NCBI RefSeq assembly: GCF_000373805.1
Contig: NZ_KB892471.1
Span: 1-64,000, forward strand
Direction: 5' to 3'
Length of the DNA: 64,000 nt
Origin: Corynebacterium pilosum DSM 20521 = CIP 103422
Lineage (GTDB): Bacteria; Actinomycetota; Actinomycetes; Mycobacteriales; Mycobacteriaceae
A program made the translations under genes and the position numbers. A model generated the notes under the pieces. The model searched no databases, had not been told where the DNA came from, and saw nothing but the letters and a program-made list of their open reading frames with translations. Positions 55,616 to 64,000 of the stretch are shown here, one piece after another. The stretch's first letter is position 1, and each line of letters opens with the position of its first letter.

Positions 55616-57142
55616 TTAGGGCAACGCGTACCTGGTGGTGCGCGTTTTCCCCTTTTTCTGGAGGCGCCCAGCATCAACGAGCTTGCGCAGCAGCCGATAC
55701 GCCTGCTGCTGGCTCACCCCAAGCTCCTCCGCTATATCCCCGCTGGCCAGCGGCCCACGGGTAGCAATCACACGGACTGCGTGAGCTTCCGGGGATAGCT
55801 CGTCCACGTCCACATCGCCTCCGGGCTGAAACCCAAAGGACCACAGCTTCTTCTTCGTCGAAGTGACCCAAGCGCGGTCAAAACCCGTGGCCAGCGCGAT
55901 ATCCTCATCATCGGCGTCAGGGTGCAGCACCCAGAAGTCGGCGACCACCAGCTCATCCACCGTAAGCCTCTCCGGCAACGCCGCGAGCAGACCCGGAAGC
56001 TCTGCGTTAAGTACTTCGCGAGCAGCCGTCACCGTCACTGCCTGCTCGTGGGTTCCCGACCACGCCAACACCGACAGCCCCGAGACGATCTGGTGCCTCG
56101 TTGCATCTGCCAACCCCAGGCCCGCACCGGCAGCCACTCCCAAGCGCGCACACGCTGAAGACAGCACCGGGCTGCGCGGCGCAAAGGTGGCGGTCCCGGA
56201 GCTCACGGCGCGCGGATCCAACCCGCGGGGCAACCCGCCCGGCGATGTCACGGTGGTGCGCGTGTCATCGGCGCGCACATAGATGGAGCCGGGGAGCGAG
56301 TAGTCGCGGTGCAGAAACGCGTTTGTTATCAGCTGCTTCACAGCCGGTCCTAGTTTTTCCTCTTGTTTCTGCAGGTCAGCAAAAATTGTCACCAGCGGAG
56401 CAGTGGTCCGAGTGGTTCTTCGCGTGCCGACGAGGTCCACGACCACCATGCGGTGATGGGGGAGATGACGGGCGATAGCGTCGTGGGTTCCGAAAAGAAG
56501 AATCGCCCCAATGGTGATGGGTTCGATCGAATCGTCGCGCAGCCCGAGGGTGCGTACGAAGTCATCGTCGGAAAGCGCAGGAAGCAATGCGTCCCCGTCG
56601 TTGCTGGCCGCCATCGTGCGGGCCTGTTCGATGACCTCTGGCTCAAGGTCGTCCATCGTCGCACCGGGTGCTGGCAAACGAGCCCAGTCGATGCCGTTGG
56701 CGTCGCGGTAACGGGTAAACAGATAGCTCGGATCCATGCCGAAGCACTCGGGCTTGCCTTGCGCGTTGAGGCGGCGGGTGCGGTAGACGCCCCATGTGGT
56801 GGCCACGGGCGTGCGCGAGGCGGCCACGGAAATGGCGACGACGTCGCGGCCGTCGATGTCTTCCACCGTGACGGAAGACGGCAGTGGGGGAGAGGTGTAC
56901 CGGCTAATCGTAGAGGCTAGGAGTGCGGGATTGGTGGTGTCCGAATGGAAGGGATAACATCCTGTTACCGTTCCATCTTGATTCACTCCAATCAATAAAG
57001 TTCCGCCTTCGCCGTTAGCTAGGCAGGTGAGTTGTTCAATCACTCCGCGTTCATTGATGTAGGCGGGGGAGGAGCGGCGAGCAAAAGCGGTGGTCAGCGA
57101 CTGGCCACCGGCGATTAATTCGCGGATCTCGGCATTGCTCAT
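55616..57142 (-). CDS. AlbA_2/Schlafen-type ATP-binding regulator
   Basis: The ~508-residue protein has an N-terminal AlbA_2 domain (about 20-130; RGVIEQLTCLANGEGGTLLIGVNQDGTVTG), a central HATPase_c_4-like region (AVKQLITNAFLHRDYS) and a C-terminal winged helix (ASGDIAEELGVSQQQAYRLLRKLVDAGRL). Proteins of this layout are putative transcription regulators or helicase-related, with unknown ligands. ATG at 57142 is chosen; a TTG at 57178 is an alternative. It converges with cwlM with 11 bases between stops and disrupts the usual cwlM-parB spacing, so it may be an insertion. Confidence 0.75.
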   Translation of the reverse strand: MSNAEIRELIAGGQSLTTAFARRSSPAYINERGVIEQLTCLANGEGGTLLIGVNQDGTVTGCYPFHSDTTNPALLASTISRYTSPPLPSSVTVEDIDGRDVVAISVAASRTPVATTWGVYRTRRLNAQGKPECFGMDPSYLFTRYRDANGIDWARLPAPGATMDDLEPEVIEQARTMAASNDGDALLPALSDDDFVRTLGLRDDSIEPITIGAILLFGTHDAIARHLPHHRMVVVDLVGTRRTTRTTAPLVTIFADLQKQEEKLGPAVKQLITNAFLHRDYSLPGSIYVRADDTRTTVTSPGGLPRGLDPRAVSSGTATFAPRSPVLSSACARLGVAAGAGLGLADATRHQIVSGLSVLAWSGTHEQAVTVTAAREVLNAELPGLLAALPERLTVDELVVADFWVLHPDADDEDIALATGFDRAWVTSTKKKLWSFGFQPGGDVDVDELSPEAHAVRVIATRGPLASGDIAEELGVSQQQAYRLLRKLVDAGRLQKKGKTRTTRYALP

Positions 57143-57222
57143 GAGGTTTAGACTATCCGGGTTTCCTTGCACTTTCAATCAGGATTACATCGACGTAATT
57201 GATTGATGGAATGGTGATCTAA

Positions 57223-57879
57223 TCATTGCGGTACCGAAACAGATTGCAACAGCTGCTCGATTTCCTGCGCGGACAGTAAACCACGCTGTGGCGGCAGCTC
57301 GAGGCGGAGGCGCGGGAGAACGGGATCGTCTTCCACGATAGAAAAGCCTGCGCTCTCAAGGGTGCTGCGATTCATCAACCCGATTTCATCGGCGCGCTGC
57401 AGAAGCGCGACAGCGAGGTCATCGGCTGGGCCCTGAGGCTCGTCATGACGCCCGAAGGCTTCGACCGCTGGAACAGCACGGTCTGAGAGCGTCATGATGC
57501 AGGAATCAAGCAGCACAGCCTCCCACCCGCGGCCCGCAAACTCTGGGTCGATGTGCAGGCTGGTAATCAACCACGCCTCCGAGGAGGCCGGAGCAGTGGG
57601 CATTCTCAGGCTGCCTGGCGCTTCGTCGCGCGGACAGAACAGCACGGTGGCATAGGCACTAGATGTGTCAGAGGCGCGATCGACAATATTGAAGCCGCAC
57701 GAACCATGCGCAAATACTTGGGCGGTCAGCCAGGCCTCTTTGTCGATTTCCGGGGAGATATTAGGGGCATCGTCGGAAAGCGGATCGAGCTCCCAGAACG
57801 TGGCACGCGCGCAGGCAGGGTGGACGCGACCCATCGCGTCATAGGTTAAGGGGAGAACCCCTGCCTGGCGCTTCGCCAT
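57223..57879 (-). CDS. GNAT-like conserved protein next to parB
   Basis: The 218-residue protein contains LITSLHIDPEFAGRGWEAVLLDSCIMTL, which resembles the acetyl-CoA-binding motif of GNAT enzymes, though the R/Q-x-x-G-x-G/A signature is only partly kept. Homologues lie between parB and cwlM across corynebacteria and mycobacteria (Rv3916c-like). Substrate and role are unknown. It starts 11 bases after parB and probably shares its transcript. Confidence 0.65.
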   Translation of the reverse strand: MAKRQAGVLPLTYDAMGRVHPACARATFWELDPLSDDAPNISPEIDKEAWLTAQVFAHGSCGFNIVDRASDTSSAYATVLFCPRDEAPGSLRMPTAPASSEAWLITSLHIDPEFAGRGWEAVLLDSCIMTLSDRAVPAVEAFGRHDEPQGPADDLAVALLQRADEIGLMNRSTLESAGFSIVEDDPVLPRLRLELPPQRGLLSAQEIEQLLQSVSVPQ

Positions 57880-57890
57880 GGTTGCCGTCC

Positions 57891-59000
57891 TTAGTCGTCC
57901 TTCTGGATCAATCCCATGATGCGCTCGAAGTCATCCTTGTCGCTGAACTCCACGACAATCTTGCCCTTGCGCTTACCCATCGAGACGCTGACGCGCGTAT
58001 CCCACTCGTCGGCAAGACGCTCGGCGGCCTGAGTGAGGAACTCTGGCTGCTCAACCGGTTCGCGCTTCTTCTTCTCGGGCATCTCCCCGTTCTTGTTCAG
58101 CAAGGTCACGGCCTCTTCGGTCGCGCGGACGCTCATGCCTTCGGCCACGACGCGATCAGCAAGCTGCTCTGTGGCTTCTTCGCCGACCTTCACGCCCAAC
58201 AGCGCGCGAGCATGTCCCGCCGACAGCACACCGGCTGCCACGCGGCGCTGCACGCTGACGGGAAGCTTCAGCAGACGAATCATGTTCGTGATCACAGGAC
58301 GAGACCGACCAAGGCGCTGGGCCAACTCCTCCTGGGTCACGTCGAACTCTTCCAGAAGCTGCTGGTACGCCGCCGCCTCTTCCAGGGGGTTGAGCTGCAC
58401 GCGGTGAATATTTTCCAGCAGCGCGTCGCGCAGCATGTCGCTGTCCGAGGTCGACCGCACAATCGCCGGAATGCGCTTTAGGCCGGCCTTCGACGCGGCA
58501 CGCCAGCGCCGCTCGCCCATGATCAGTTCGTAGGAATCGCCTTGGGGTCGTACGACGATCGGCTGGAGCAACCCGAACTCGCGGATGGAGTGCACCAGCT
58601 CCGCAAGCTCGTCCTCGTCGAAGACTTGGCGGGGCTGCTTCGGGTTCGGCACGATCGTGCCCAGCGGGATTTCCTCGTAGGTGGCGCCGAACTCGTCGTC
58701 ACGCGCCTGCTCGCCGGAAGAACCACGCAGGGCATCCGGGGTGCGGGTGGGTTGCGGGGAACTCACGGTCGGTGCACCAGGAATGGTTGGTGCACCCGGG
58801 ATCGACGGCGCACCTTTCACCTTCTTCTTCTCAGAAGCCGAAGAATCATCGTCGTTACGCGCACCCTTCGCGCCCCCGAGCACAACATCCGCGGCACCGG
58901 CACCCAGACCGTTAGTCTTCGCGCTGTACTCATTGCCCGATGGGATCAGGGCCGCCAAACCACGGCCGAGACCGCCTTTGCGCGTTGGTTCCTTCGCCAT
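57891..59000 (-). CDS. parB: Chromosome-partitioning protein ParB
   Basis: The 369-residue protein has an N-terminal ParA-activating basic stretch, the CTP-binding domain ([40 protein letters not shown]), a helix-turn-helix ([26 protein letters not shown]) that binds parS, and a C-terminal dimer domain. It should bind the seven parS sites between 32.8 and 47.4 kb. It follows parA with no gap. The Gly/Pro-rich linker around residues 60-85 is longer than in many homologues. Confidence 0.96.
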   Translation of the reverse strand: MAKEPTRKGGLGRGLAALIPSGNEYSAKTNGLGAGAADVVLGGAKGARNDDDSSASEKKKVKGAPSIPGAPTIPGAPTVSSPQPTRTPDALRGSSGEQARDDEFGATYEEIPLGTIVPNPKQPRQVFDEDELAELVHSIREFGLLQPIVVRPQGDSYELIMGERRWRAASKAGLKRIPAIVRSTSDSDMLRDALLENIHRVQLNPLEEAAAYQQLLEEFDVTQEELAQRLGRSRPVITNMIRLLKLPVSVQRRVAAGVLSAGHARALLGVKVGEEATEQLADRVVAEGMSVRATEEAVTLLNKNGEMPEKKKREPVEQPEFLTQAAERLADEWDTRVSVSMGKRKGKIVVEFSDKDDFERIMGLIQKDD

Positions 59001-59999
59001 TTACTCCTCCACCTCATCGTTAAGATTCTCATCGCCTTCGCCGGCGTGTGCTTCAAGCTGCTCCGCAATCTCTGGGCTGACACCAATCGGCCCGGTCGAT
59101 TCGTGCGGCTGATAGTCACCACGCTGCGCTAATTCCTTCGCGGCATCCAGGTATGCCAGTGCCCCCCGGGACCCCGGATCATAATCAATCACAGTCTGGC
59201 CATAACCCGGCGCCTCCGACACTTTGATCGAACGCGGGATCACGTTGCGCAACACCACGTCGCCGAACTGCTCGCGGACCTCGTGCGCCACTTGTTCAGC
59301 CAGCTTAGTGCGGGCGTCATACATAGTCAGCAGGATCGCAGAGATGTGCAGGTTCTCATTGAGGTACTCACGAATCATCGAAATATTGCCCAAAAGCTGG
59401 CCCACGCCCTCTAGGGCGTAGTACTCACACTGGATGGGAATTAGCACCTCATCGACAAAGGTCATCGCGTTGATCGTCAGCAGACCCAGCGACGGAGGGC
59501 AATCGACGAACACATAGTCAAAACCGTTGTCCTCGATGAATCCCTGCTTGACCGCGTCCGCCAGGCGATACTCTCGGCGCACCATGCTGACCAGCTCAAT
59601 TTCTGCACCGGCCAGGTCAATGGTGGCGGGGATGCACATCAAGTTCGGGTTGGAGGGCGAGGTTTGCATCGCTTCTTCTGCGGTGGCCTCCCCAATCAAC
59701 ATCTCATAGCTAGAGGTGGTACCCGTGCGGTGTTCCACACCCAGTGCTGTCGACGCATTACCCTGCGGGTCCAGGTCAATCACTAGGACCTTCAGGCCGT
59801 GATGTGCCAACGCCGCCGCCAGGTTCACCGATGTTGTGGTTTTCCCGACGCCACCTTTCTGGTTGGCCACAGTGATGGTGCGCGGCTGTTCCGGACGATC
59901 CAAACGCAGTGTTCCGGTTGTTACTTCCGCGGCCCGTCGGGCCGCCGCAGCAATAGGGGTTTCTTCCCACTGCTGATCATCCAGGTTTTTATCAGTCAT
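59001..59999 (-). CDS. parA: Chromosome-partitioning ATPase ParA
   Basis: The ~332-residue deviant Walker ATPase has NQKGGVGKTTTSVNLA, VIDLDPQGNAS and DYVFVDCPPSLGLLT. It binds DNA when ATP-loaded and moves ParB-parS complexes. ATG at 59999 (MTDKNLDD) is preferred over the in-frame start at 60023. It lies directly upstream of parB and 94 bases downstream of rsmG. Confidence 0.95.
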   Translation of the reverse strand: MTDKNLDDQQWEETPIAAAARRAAEVTTGTLRLDRPEQPRTITVANQKGGVGKTTTSVNLAAALAHHGLKVLVIDLDPQGNASTALGVEHRTGTTSSYEMLIGEATAEEAMQTSPSNPNLMCIPATIDLAGAEIELVSMVRREYRLADAVKQGFIEDNGFDYVFVDCPPSLGLLTINAMTFVDEVLIPIQCEYYALEGVGQLLGNISMIREYLNENLHISAILLTMYDARTKLAEQVAHEVREQFGDVVLRNVIPRSIKVSEAPGYGQTVIDYDPGSRGALAYLDAAKELAQRGDYQPHESTGPIGVSPEIAEQLEAHAGEGDENLNDEVEE

Positions 60000-60092
60000 G
60001 GATGCTGCTTGCCCTCTTTCCACGGATGCCGTCCCCCTTGGCGTCCCAAAGGGTCAATTGTCTCCAACCTTAATGGCTAAGCGCCCCACGTG

Positions 60093-60596
60093 TTAGCGCG
60101 ACCGCTCAATGCGGATCAACGTGGAAGGTTCTGCCAGCACATCATCGCCGACAGTGAAGATCGTGGCCTCGCCGCCACCAACCTTCTTAATGTGCGCCGC
60201 ATCGCGCTCCAGCTTCTGGTCCTCCGCGCGCCCGCGGATGACGGTGACGTTGTCTAGGCCAAGCTGCTCCTTCACCTCGCCCAGGTAGGTGGAGCGCTTC
60301 AACAGCGGCTCGATCAGCGTGATGGACAGATCGGGACGCGCAATAGCCAGCGGAATGCCGGGCAGTCCCGCACCGGATCCGATATCTGCCACGCGCAGGC
60401 CCTCGTCGAAAGCCTCAGAGATGATGGCGCAGTTGAGGATATGGCGGCTCCACAGCCGGGATACTTCCTTAGGTCCGATGAACCCACGTTCAGCGGCAGT
60501 GGTTGCCAGCGAATCATGGTACTGCTCCGCCAAGGCGAGGCGATCCCCGAAGACCTGCTTGGCTACGTCGGGAGTGGGTTCGAATTCGACTGACAC
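60093..60596 (-). CDS. rsmG: 16S rRNA (guanine-527-N7) methyltransferase
   Basis: The ~167-residue AdoMet methyltransferase has [34 protein letters not shown] as the AdoMet site, and [15 protein letters not shown] at 60596 has AAGGAG nine bases upstream, and the longer frame to 60662 adds an unrelated head. It is slightly shorter than E. coli RsmG at the C-terminus, which is common in actinobacteria. Confidence 0.93.
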   Translation of the reverse strand: MSVEFEPTPDVAKQVFGDRLALAEQYHDSLATTAAERGFIGPKEVSRLWSRHILNCAIISEAFDEGLRVADIGSGAGLPGIPLAIARPDLSITLIEPLLKRSTYLGEVKEQLGLDNVTVIRGRAEDQKLERDAAHIKKVGGGEATIFTVGDDVLAEPSTLIRIERSR

Positions 60597-60694
60597 GGCT
60601 GTGTGCTCCTTGGAGAAAAAGTTAGAGAGAAAATGACAAAGATCACTGATCAGAATAGCCAACGCGGCCCCAAGGGAAAAGTAGGCAAAGAAAA

Positions 60695-60732
60695 ACCGCT
60701 TATCGACGATCGGCTGTTCGTCGATAAGCGGT
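60695..60732 (-). terminator. yidC terminator built from an inverted 12-mer pair
   Basis: ACCGCTTATCGACGA (60695-60709) and TCGTCGATAAGCGGT (60718-60732) form a perfect 15-bp stem with an 8-base loop; on the minus strand it is followed by TTTTTCTTT. Each arm contains an exact copy of the dispersed 12-mer. Confidence 0.85.
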
Positions 60733-60752
60733 CAAAGCATGCGGGAGGCTGG

Positions 60753-61730
60753 CTACTTCTTGCCTTCCTTGCGCTCGCGCTTGGTGCGCTTGTCTACCTT
60801 GCGGGCGCCAACAACGGGTGCGGTGCTGCGCTTGGCTGCCTTCTTCGCCTCTTCCTCTGCGGCCTCTTCCTCGTCCATCTTGCGGAAGACGATGAGGTTC
60901 TGGAAGAAGGTCCAAATATTATTCGCGAACATGTAGAACAGCAGACCGATGTGCCACAGGAAGCCGGTGAAGAAGATGGTGGCTGGCAGGAACCAGAGCA
61001 TCATCTTGTTCATCATGTTCATCTGCATTTCCATCATCTCGGCGTTGTCGCCCGTCGGGGCGGACGTCTTACCGGATGCGCGACGCTGCTTCTGACGGTT
61101 CAGGCTCAGGCGCGCGTTGAAGTGCGTGAACAGGGCGATGATCACGATCAGCGGTGCCGCGACCAGGACCACCTGCGTTTTGGTGAAGTCCGTGGTGAAG
61201 GCGTTCATCATGTCTTCTGGCATAGAGATATATGCAGACAGTGGCACGCCGAAGACCGTGGCATCCAGGAAGGAGCGAACCTCTTCCGGGCTGAAGATGT
61301 AGTTCGCGGTGTTGCGGTTTTCCTCAACACTCATGCCCAGCTGGCCGGTGCCGGTACCGGTGCGGTTGAAGGAGCGCAAGACGTGGAACAGACCGAAGAA
61401 CACTGGCATCTGTACCAAGGGGGCGATACAGCTGGCCAGCGGGTTCATCTTGGCGTCTTTGTAGAGCTTCTGCGTCTCTAACGCCATTTTTTCCTGGTCG
61501 TTTTTGTACTTTTCGCGGATGGCCTGCATCTGGGGTTGCAGTTCCTGCATCTTCCTGCCGGAGCGCAGCTGGTTGACCGTTGGCTTAACCAGCAGCACGC
61601 GGATGGTGAAGGTCAGGAACATGATGGCCAAGATCCAGGAAAGACCTGAGGCTTCGTCGAAAATGAAGCCGAAAACCTTGTGCCAGAACCACAGCACGGC
61701 CGAGATCGGCCAATAAATGAAGTTGAGCAC
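60753..61730 (-). CDS. yidC: Membrane protein insertase YidC
   Basis: The 325-residue protein has the five-helix OxaI/YidC core (IYWPISAVLWFWHKVFGF, GLSWILAIMFLTFTIRVLLVKP, LVQMPVFFGLFHVL) and a basic C-terminal tail (KKAAKRSTAPVVGARKVDKR). It inserts and folds inner-membrane proteins with or without SecYEG. The start at 61730 begins the first helix directly, as in Gram-positive YidC. It ends at the 12-mer hairpin terminator. Confidence 0.95.
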   Translation of the reverse strand: MLNFIYWPISAVLWFWHKVFGFIFDEASGLSWILAIMFLTFTIRVLLVKPTVNQLRSGRKMQELQPQMQAIREKYKNDQEKMALETQKLYKDAKMNPLASCIAPLVQMPVFFGLFHVLRSFNRTGTGTGQLGMSVEENRNTANYIFSPEEVRSFLDATVFGVPLSAYISMPEDMMNAFTTDFTKTQVVLVAAPLIVIIALFTHFNARLSLNRQKQRRASGKTSAPTGDNAEMMEMQMNMMNKMMLWFLPATIFFTGFLWHIGLLFYMFANNIWTFFQNLIVFRKMDEEEAAEEEAKKAAKRSTAPVVGARKVDKRTKRERKEGKK

Positions 61731-61765
61731 TGTGTGTCGTAACTCCTAGTTGGTTTGTGTGGGGA

Positions 61766-62050
61766 CTACTCGCTTCGTGGGACGGGATCAATTCCGCCCG
61801 GGTGCCACGGCCCGCATTTCACCAGCCGCGTTATGGCTAGAACAGTACCGGTTATGGCGCCGCGCCGCGAAATAGCTTCAAGCGCGTAAGCGCTGCATGT
61901 TGGCTCGAAGCGGCAGGTGGAATACATTTTCATCGAAGAGATGTATTTTTGATAGACCCTGACCAGCCTCACTAGGCCACGCGATCCGAGACCTTTAGGT
62001 TCGGGGATCTCCTCACCGTAGATATTGCGGTGAGACATGGAGTTGGCCAT
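61766..62050 (-). CDS. yidD: Membrane protein insertion efficiency factor YidD
   Basis: The 94-residue protein carries YQKYISSMK, CRFEPTCSAYALEAI and CGPWHPGGIDPVP, the three conserved YidD blocks with their cysteines. It lies between rnpA and yidC as in most bacteria and has an amphipathic N-terminal helix. ATG at 62050 is three bases after the rnpA stop. Confidence 0.94.
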   Translation of the reverse strand: MANSMSHRNIYGEEIPEPKGLGSRGLVRLVRVYQKYISSMKMYSTCRFEPTCSAYALEAISRRGAITGTVLAITRLVKCGPWHPGGIDPVPRSE

Positions 62051-62053
62051 CGC

Positions 62054-62440
62054 TTACGCCTTGCCTTCCTGCTTCGCCGCAGCCTGAGACGCAGCTTTGC
62101 CTGTGGCTTTGCGCAGCGCAGCGCGGAAATCGCGTTCCAGCTCGGCGCTCGTTGCGGTCCCGGCGGCGGGTAAAGCCCGGATGACCACGTCGATACGCGC
62201 ATCGAGCGTATCGACGACGCCTAGGCAGATGTGCCGCAGCCGGCGGGATGTGCGGTGGCGAACCACTGCATTACCGACGGCTTTAGACACGATCAGCCCG
62301 AACCGTGGGCCACCTGTGATGATGTCCTCGGTGCGGGCTGATTGGTGCACCACGAGGGTGCGACTGCCGGCGCGGGTTCCCGTCTTCATGGTCCGACGAA
62401 AATCGGCCGATTGAGCGAGTTTATGCGCTTTGGGCAGCAC
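62054..62440 (-). CDS. rnpA: Ribonuclease P protein component
   Basis: The 128-residue basic protein includes [26 protein letters not shown], the conserved RNR-like RNA-binding motif of RnpA. It binds the RnpB RNA to process tRNA 5' ends. GTG at 62440 is the likely start. An Ala/Lys-rich C-terminal tail is present as in other corynebacteria. It lies 10 bases downstream of rpmH. Confidence 0.95.
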   Translation of the reverse strand: MLPKAHKLAQSADFRRTMKTGTRAGSRTLVVHQSARTEDIITGGPRFGLIVSKAVGNAVVRHRTSRRLRHICLGVVDTLDARIDVVIRALPAAGTATSAELERDFRAALRKATGKAASQAAAKQEGKA

Positions 62441-62450
62441 TGACGCGCTC

Positions 62451-62588
62451 TTAAGCGGTCAGCTTTGCGCGGCCCTTCTTGCGGCGCGCGGATACGATTG
62501 CGCGACCTGCACGGGTGCGCATACGGGTACGGAAGCCGTGCTTACGAGAGCGACGGCGGTTGTTCGGCTGGAACGTCCGCTTAGACAC
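62451..62588 (-). CDS. rpmH: Ribosomal protein L34
   Basis: The 45-residue, very basic protein starts (GTG) [18 protein letters not shown] and ends KKGRAKLTA, which is complete L34. AAGGAG lies seven bases before the start. It is the first gene leftward from oriC and begins the rpmH-rnpA-yidD-yidC transcript. Confidence 0.97.
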   Translation of the reverse strand: MSKRTFQPNNRRRSRKHGFRTRMRTRAGRAIVSARRKKGRAKLTA

Positions 62589-63427
62589 GGTTGTCTCCTT
62601 GTAAGAGCTGCGACGGCCTGCGGTACTCCACGGCGCGCGTGCAGTACCTCCCGGGTATTAGGCCGTCCGGGATGGAAAAATGTGAAGTGAGTGCGCTCCA
62701 TAATCGCTGTTGCGATTGGGGACCGCCCGCGCTACTTACACTGACGCACCTTTCGGTGGCCCGGTTGACTGTGCGAGTAATGCTCTCACGCACACCGGAA
62801 CTCGGAAAGAAGTCCGATGTGACAGACCTCCTTAGGCTACGCGAAGAATCGAAGTTCGGCCAAATCGACACGGTTGGTTTTTTCAATAAGCAAAACGGGT
62901 ACCCCCGAAATTACAATGTTGTGTTTTTCTGCTGGTGAGGGCGCGAATCGCCCGAGCACGCAGGGGGAGTGAGATTAAGTAACACACCCGTTCACTTTCC
63001 AGAAATAGTTAAATCTTGGAAGTCTGATTTTGCCGTCTAGACAATGCCGGTTCGGTGCGCGTAATAATTGAAGAATCACGCACAACTCACACGCTGTGAA
63101 TAATTGAAACTGTGGATAACTCTCAACATCATGTTGAGACTTTGCCTGAAAGATTTACAAAAGGCGAGGTCAAGGGGCGTATAAACCCTGGATGAAGTTA
63201 TCCACAAAACCTGAACTAGACTGTGGATAACTTTTACGGCCTAGTTATCCACAGGTGTGGATAAAGTTGTGAAAACTCATGGTAGGGACCGCGCCGGTAC
63301 CTCTCAGCGGTTGTGAATGGGAAGTGAACAACAAGTTCTCTTTCCCACAACCGAGGGTCGAACGGCGCACCGTTTTTAGGGCTGTATCCACAGCCAAAAT
63401 TACAAGAAGGAAACAACGAGGGATTAC
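62589..63427. other. Origin of chromosome replication, oriC
   Basis: This 839-base non-coding region lies between rpmH and dnaA. It holds five exact DnaA boxes: TGTGGATAA at 63111, 63222 and 63256, and TTATCCACA at 63198 and 63245, plus TGTGAATAA at 63096. The two boxes at 63245 and 63256 are inverted and 2 bases apart. An AT-rich stretch around 62960-63110 may be the unwinding element. It also contains promoters for rpmH and dnaA. Confidence 0.9.
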
Positions 63428-64000
63428 GTGGCAGGACAACATCAGCCGATCGACGAGCTTTGGCGTTCCGTCGTCGATGAATTGCTGACTCTTTCTGAGC
63501 GGCCTAACTCTGACGTCCCCACGTTTACGCACCAGGAGCGTGCATACCTCCAGCTTGTCGACCCTGTCATGATTGTGGAGGGCTATGCCATCCTCAATGC
63601 ACCACACACCGCGGCCAAGGCCGTGATCGAGGAAAACCTGGGACCGCATATCACCGCTGTGTTGTCCCGCCACCTCAATCGCCCCTGCGTACTCGCGGTT
63701 TCTGTAGCGCAGCATGACGTCGCACAGCAGGAGCCTGAATCCCAGGAGGAGCCAGCCCCGCAGAGCTTCGAGCCGCCGGCCCCACGTGAGACTGGTGAGC
63801 AACCCTCCGCTCAACCTGGCCAGGGTGCCCAGGACCCACAGGGTGCCCAAGGAGCGGAGAGTTCACAGCCGTGGACATCAACATATGGTGCTCCGGCCTC
63901 TCCGCAGATGCCAGAGGTCGGTCAGACATTTCAGCTGGGCTGGGATGAGGTTGCTCGCCAGCACGTGCAGCCGCAGGCACCAATTCAACAGCCATACGCG
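63428..64000 (+). CDS. dnaA: Chromosomal replication initiator DnaA (partial, 5' end)
   Basis: The frame starts at GTG 63428 (VAGQHQPIDELWRSVVDELL), with GAGGG five bases before it, and stays open to the window end (191 codons). It contains the N-terminal domain I that binds DnaB and partners (about 1-95) and the start of the variable Gln/Pro-rich domain II. The AAA+ and DNA-binding domains lie beyond the window. Identity rests on domain I and position next to oriC and rpmH. Confidence 0.93.
   Translation, partial: MAGQHQPIDELWRSVVDELLTLSERPNSDVPTFTHQERAYLQLVDPVMIVEGYAILNAPHTAAKAVIEENLGPHITAVLSRHLNRPCVLAVSVAQHDVAQQEPESQEEPAPQSFEPPAPRETGEQPSAQPGQGAQDPQGAQGAESSQPWTSTYGAPASPQMPEVGQTFQLGWDEVARQHVQPQAPIQQPYA

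Overview
This is the oriC-proximal part of an actinobacterial chromosome, almost certainly a Corynebacterium. The last 10 kb has the order typical of that genus: cwlM, a GNAT-like gene, parB, parA, rsmG, yidC, yidD, rnpA, rpmH, an oriC with several DnaA boxes, then the first 191 codons of dnaA running off the right edge. Other pointers are high GC, a trpEGDCFBA operon with a fused trpCF, a DtxR-type iron box, class Ib/Ie-type nrdI and nrdF, and parS sites TGTTTCACGTGAAACA. Everything left of dnaA is replicated leftward. No tRNA, rRNA or CRISPR array was seen.

Layout. 1-2.8 kb: an IS481-family element carrying two passenger genes (a DUF2268 putative zinc protease and a MerR regulator) whose left inverted repeat sits at the window edge. 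It is inserted in an AbiEi-like antitoxin gene. 2.8-20.3 kb: an accessory, defence-rich region with a truncated AbiEi gene and its operator, hsdM-hsdS-mrr without hsdR, an XRE/ImmA-IrrE pair, an orphan ParD, a DUF1540 gene, a DtxR-box gene, an orphan HigA with HigB debris, a single-chain GmrSD-type nuclease, nrdI plus an unusual nrdF, a RhuM-family gene, and a small paralogous family with a broken third copy. 20.3-28.5 kb: DUF454, lldD plus an MHS transporter, two metallophosphoesterases, a dicarboxylate symporter and an SdpI-like protein. 28.5-35.5 kb: the trp operon behind a leader peptide with WWW and an attenuator. 35.5-44.9 kb: transport and metabolic genes, studded with parS. 45-57 kb: a conserved cell-envelope and redox block (Nudix, DUF6049, murJ with pseudokinase, sigM, trxB, trxA, cwlM). 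57-64 kb: segregation genes and origin.

Three observations stand out. (1) A bipartite 12-mer, TCGTCGNNAAGC, occurs 34 times exactly (17 in each orientation), in all reading frames and preferentially near gene ends. An inverted pair of it forms the yidC terminator. This is how DNA uptake sequences behave in other bacteria, and I know of no such motif in corynebacteria. (2) nrdF encodes the Gln/Ser/Lys substitution set of metal-free class Ie R2 proteins, sits directly after nrdI, and is interrupted by one in-frame TAG although the C-terminal tail is intact. (3) The IS481 element carries cargo genes, and its transposase stop codon is supplied by the CTAG target site.

All assignments come from reading the sequence and recalled family motifs. 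No database search was run.
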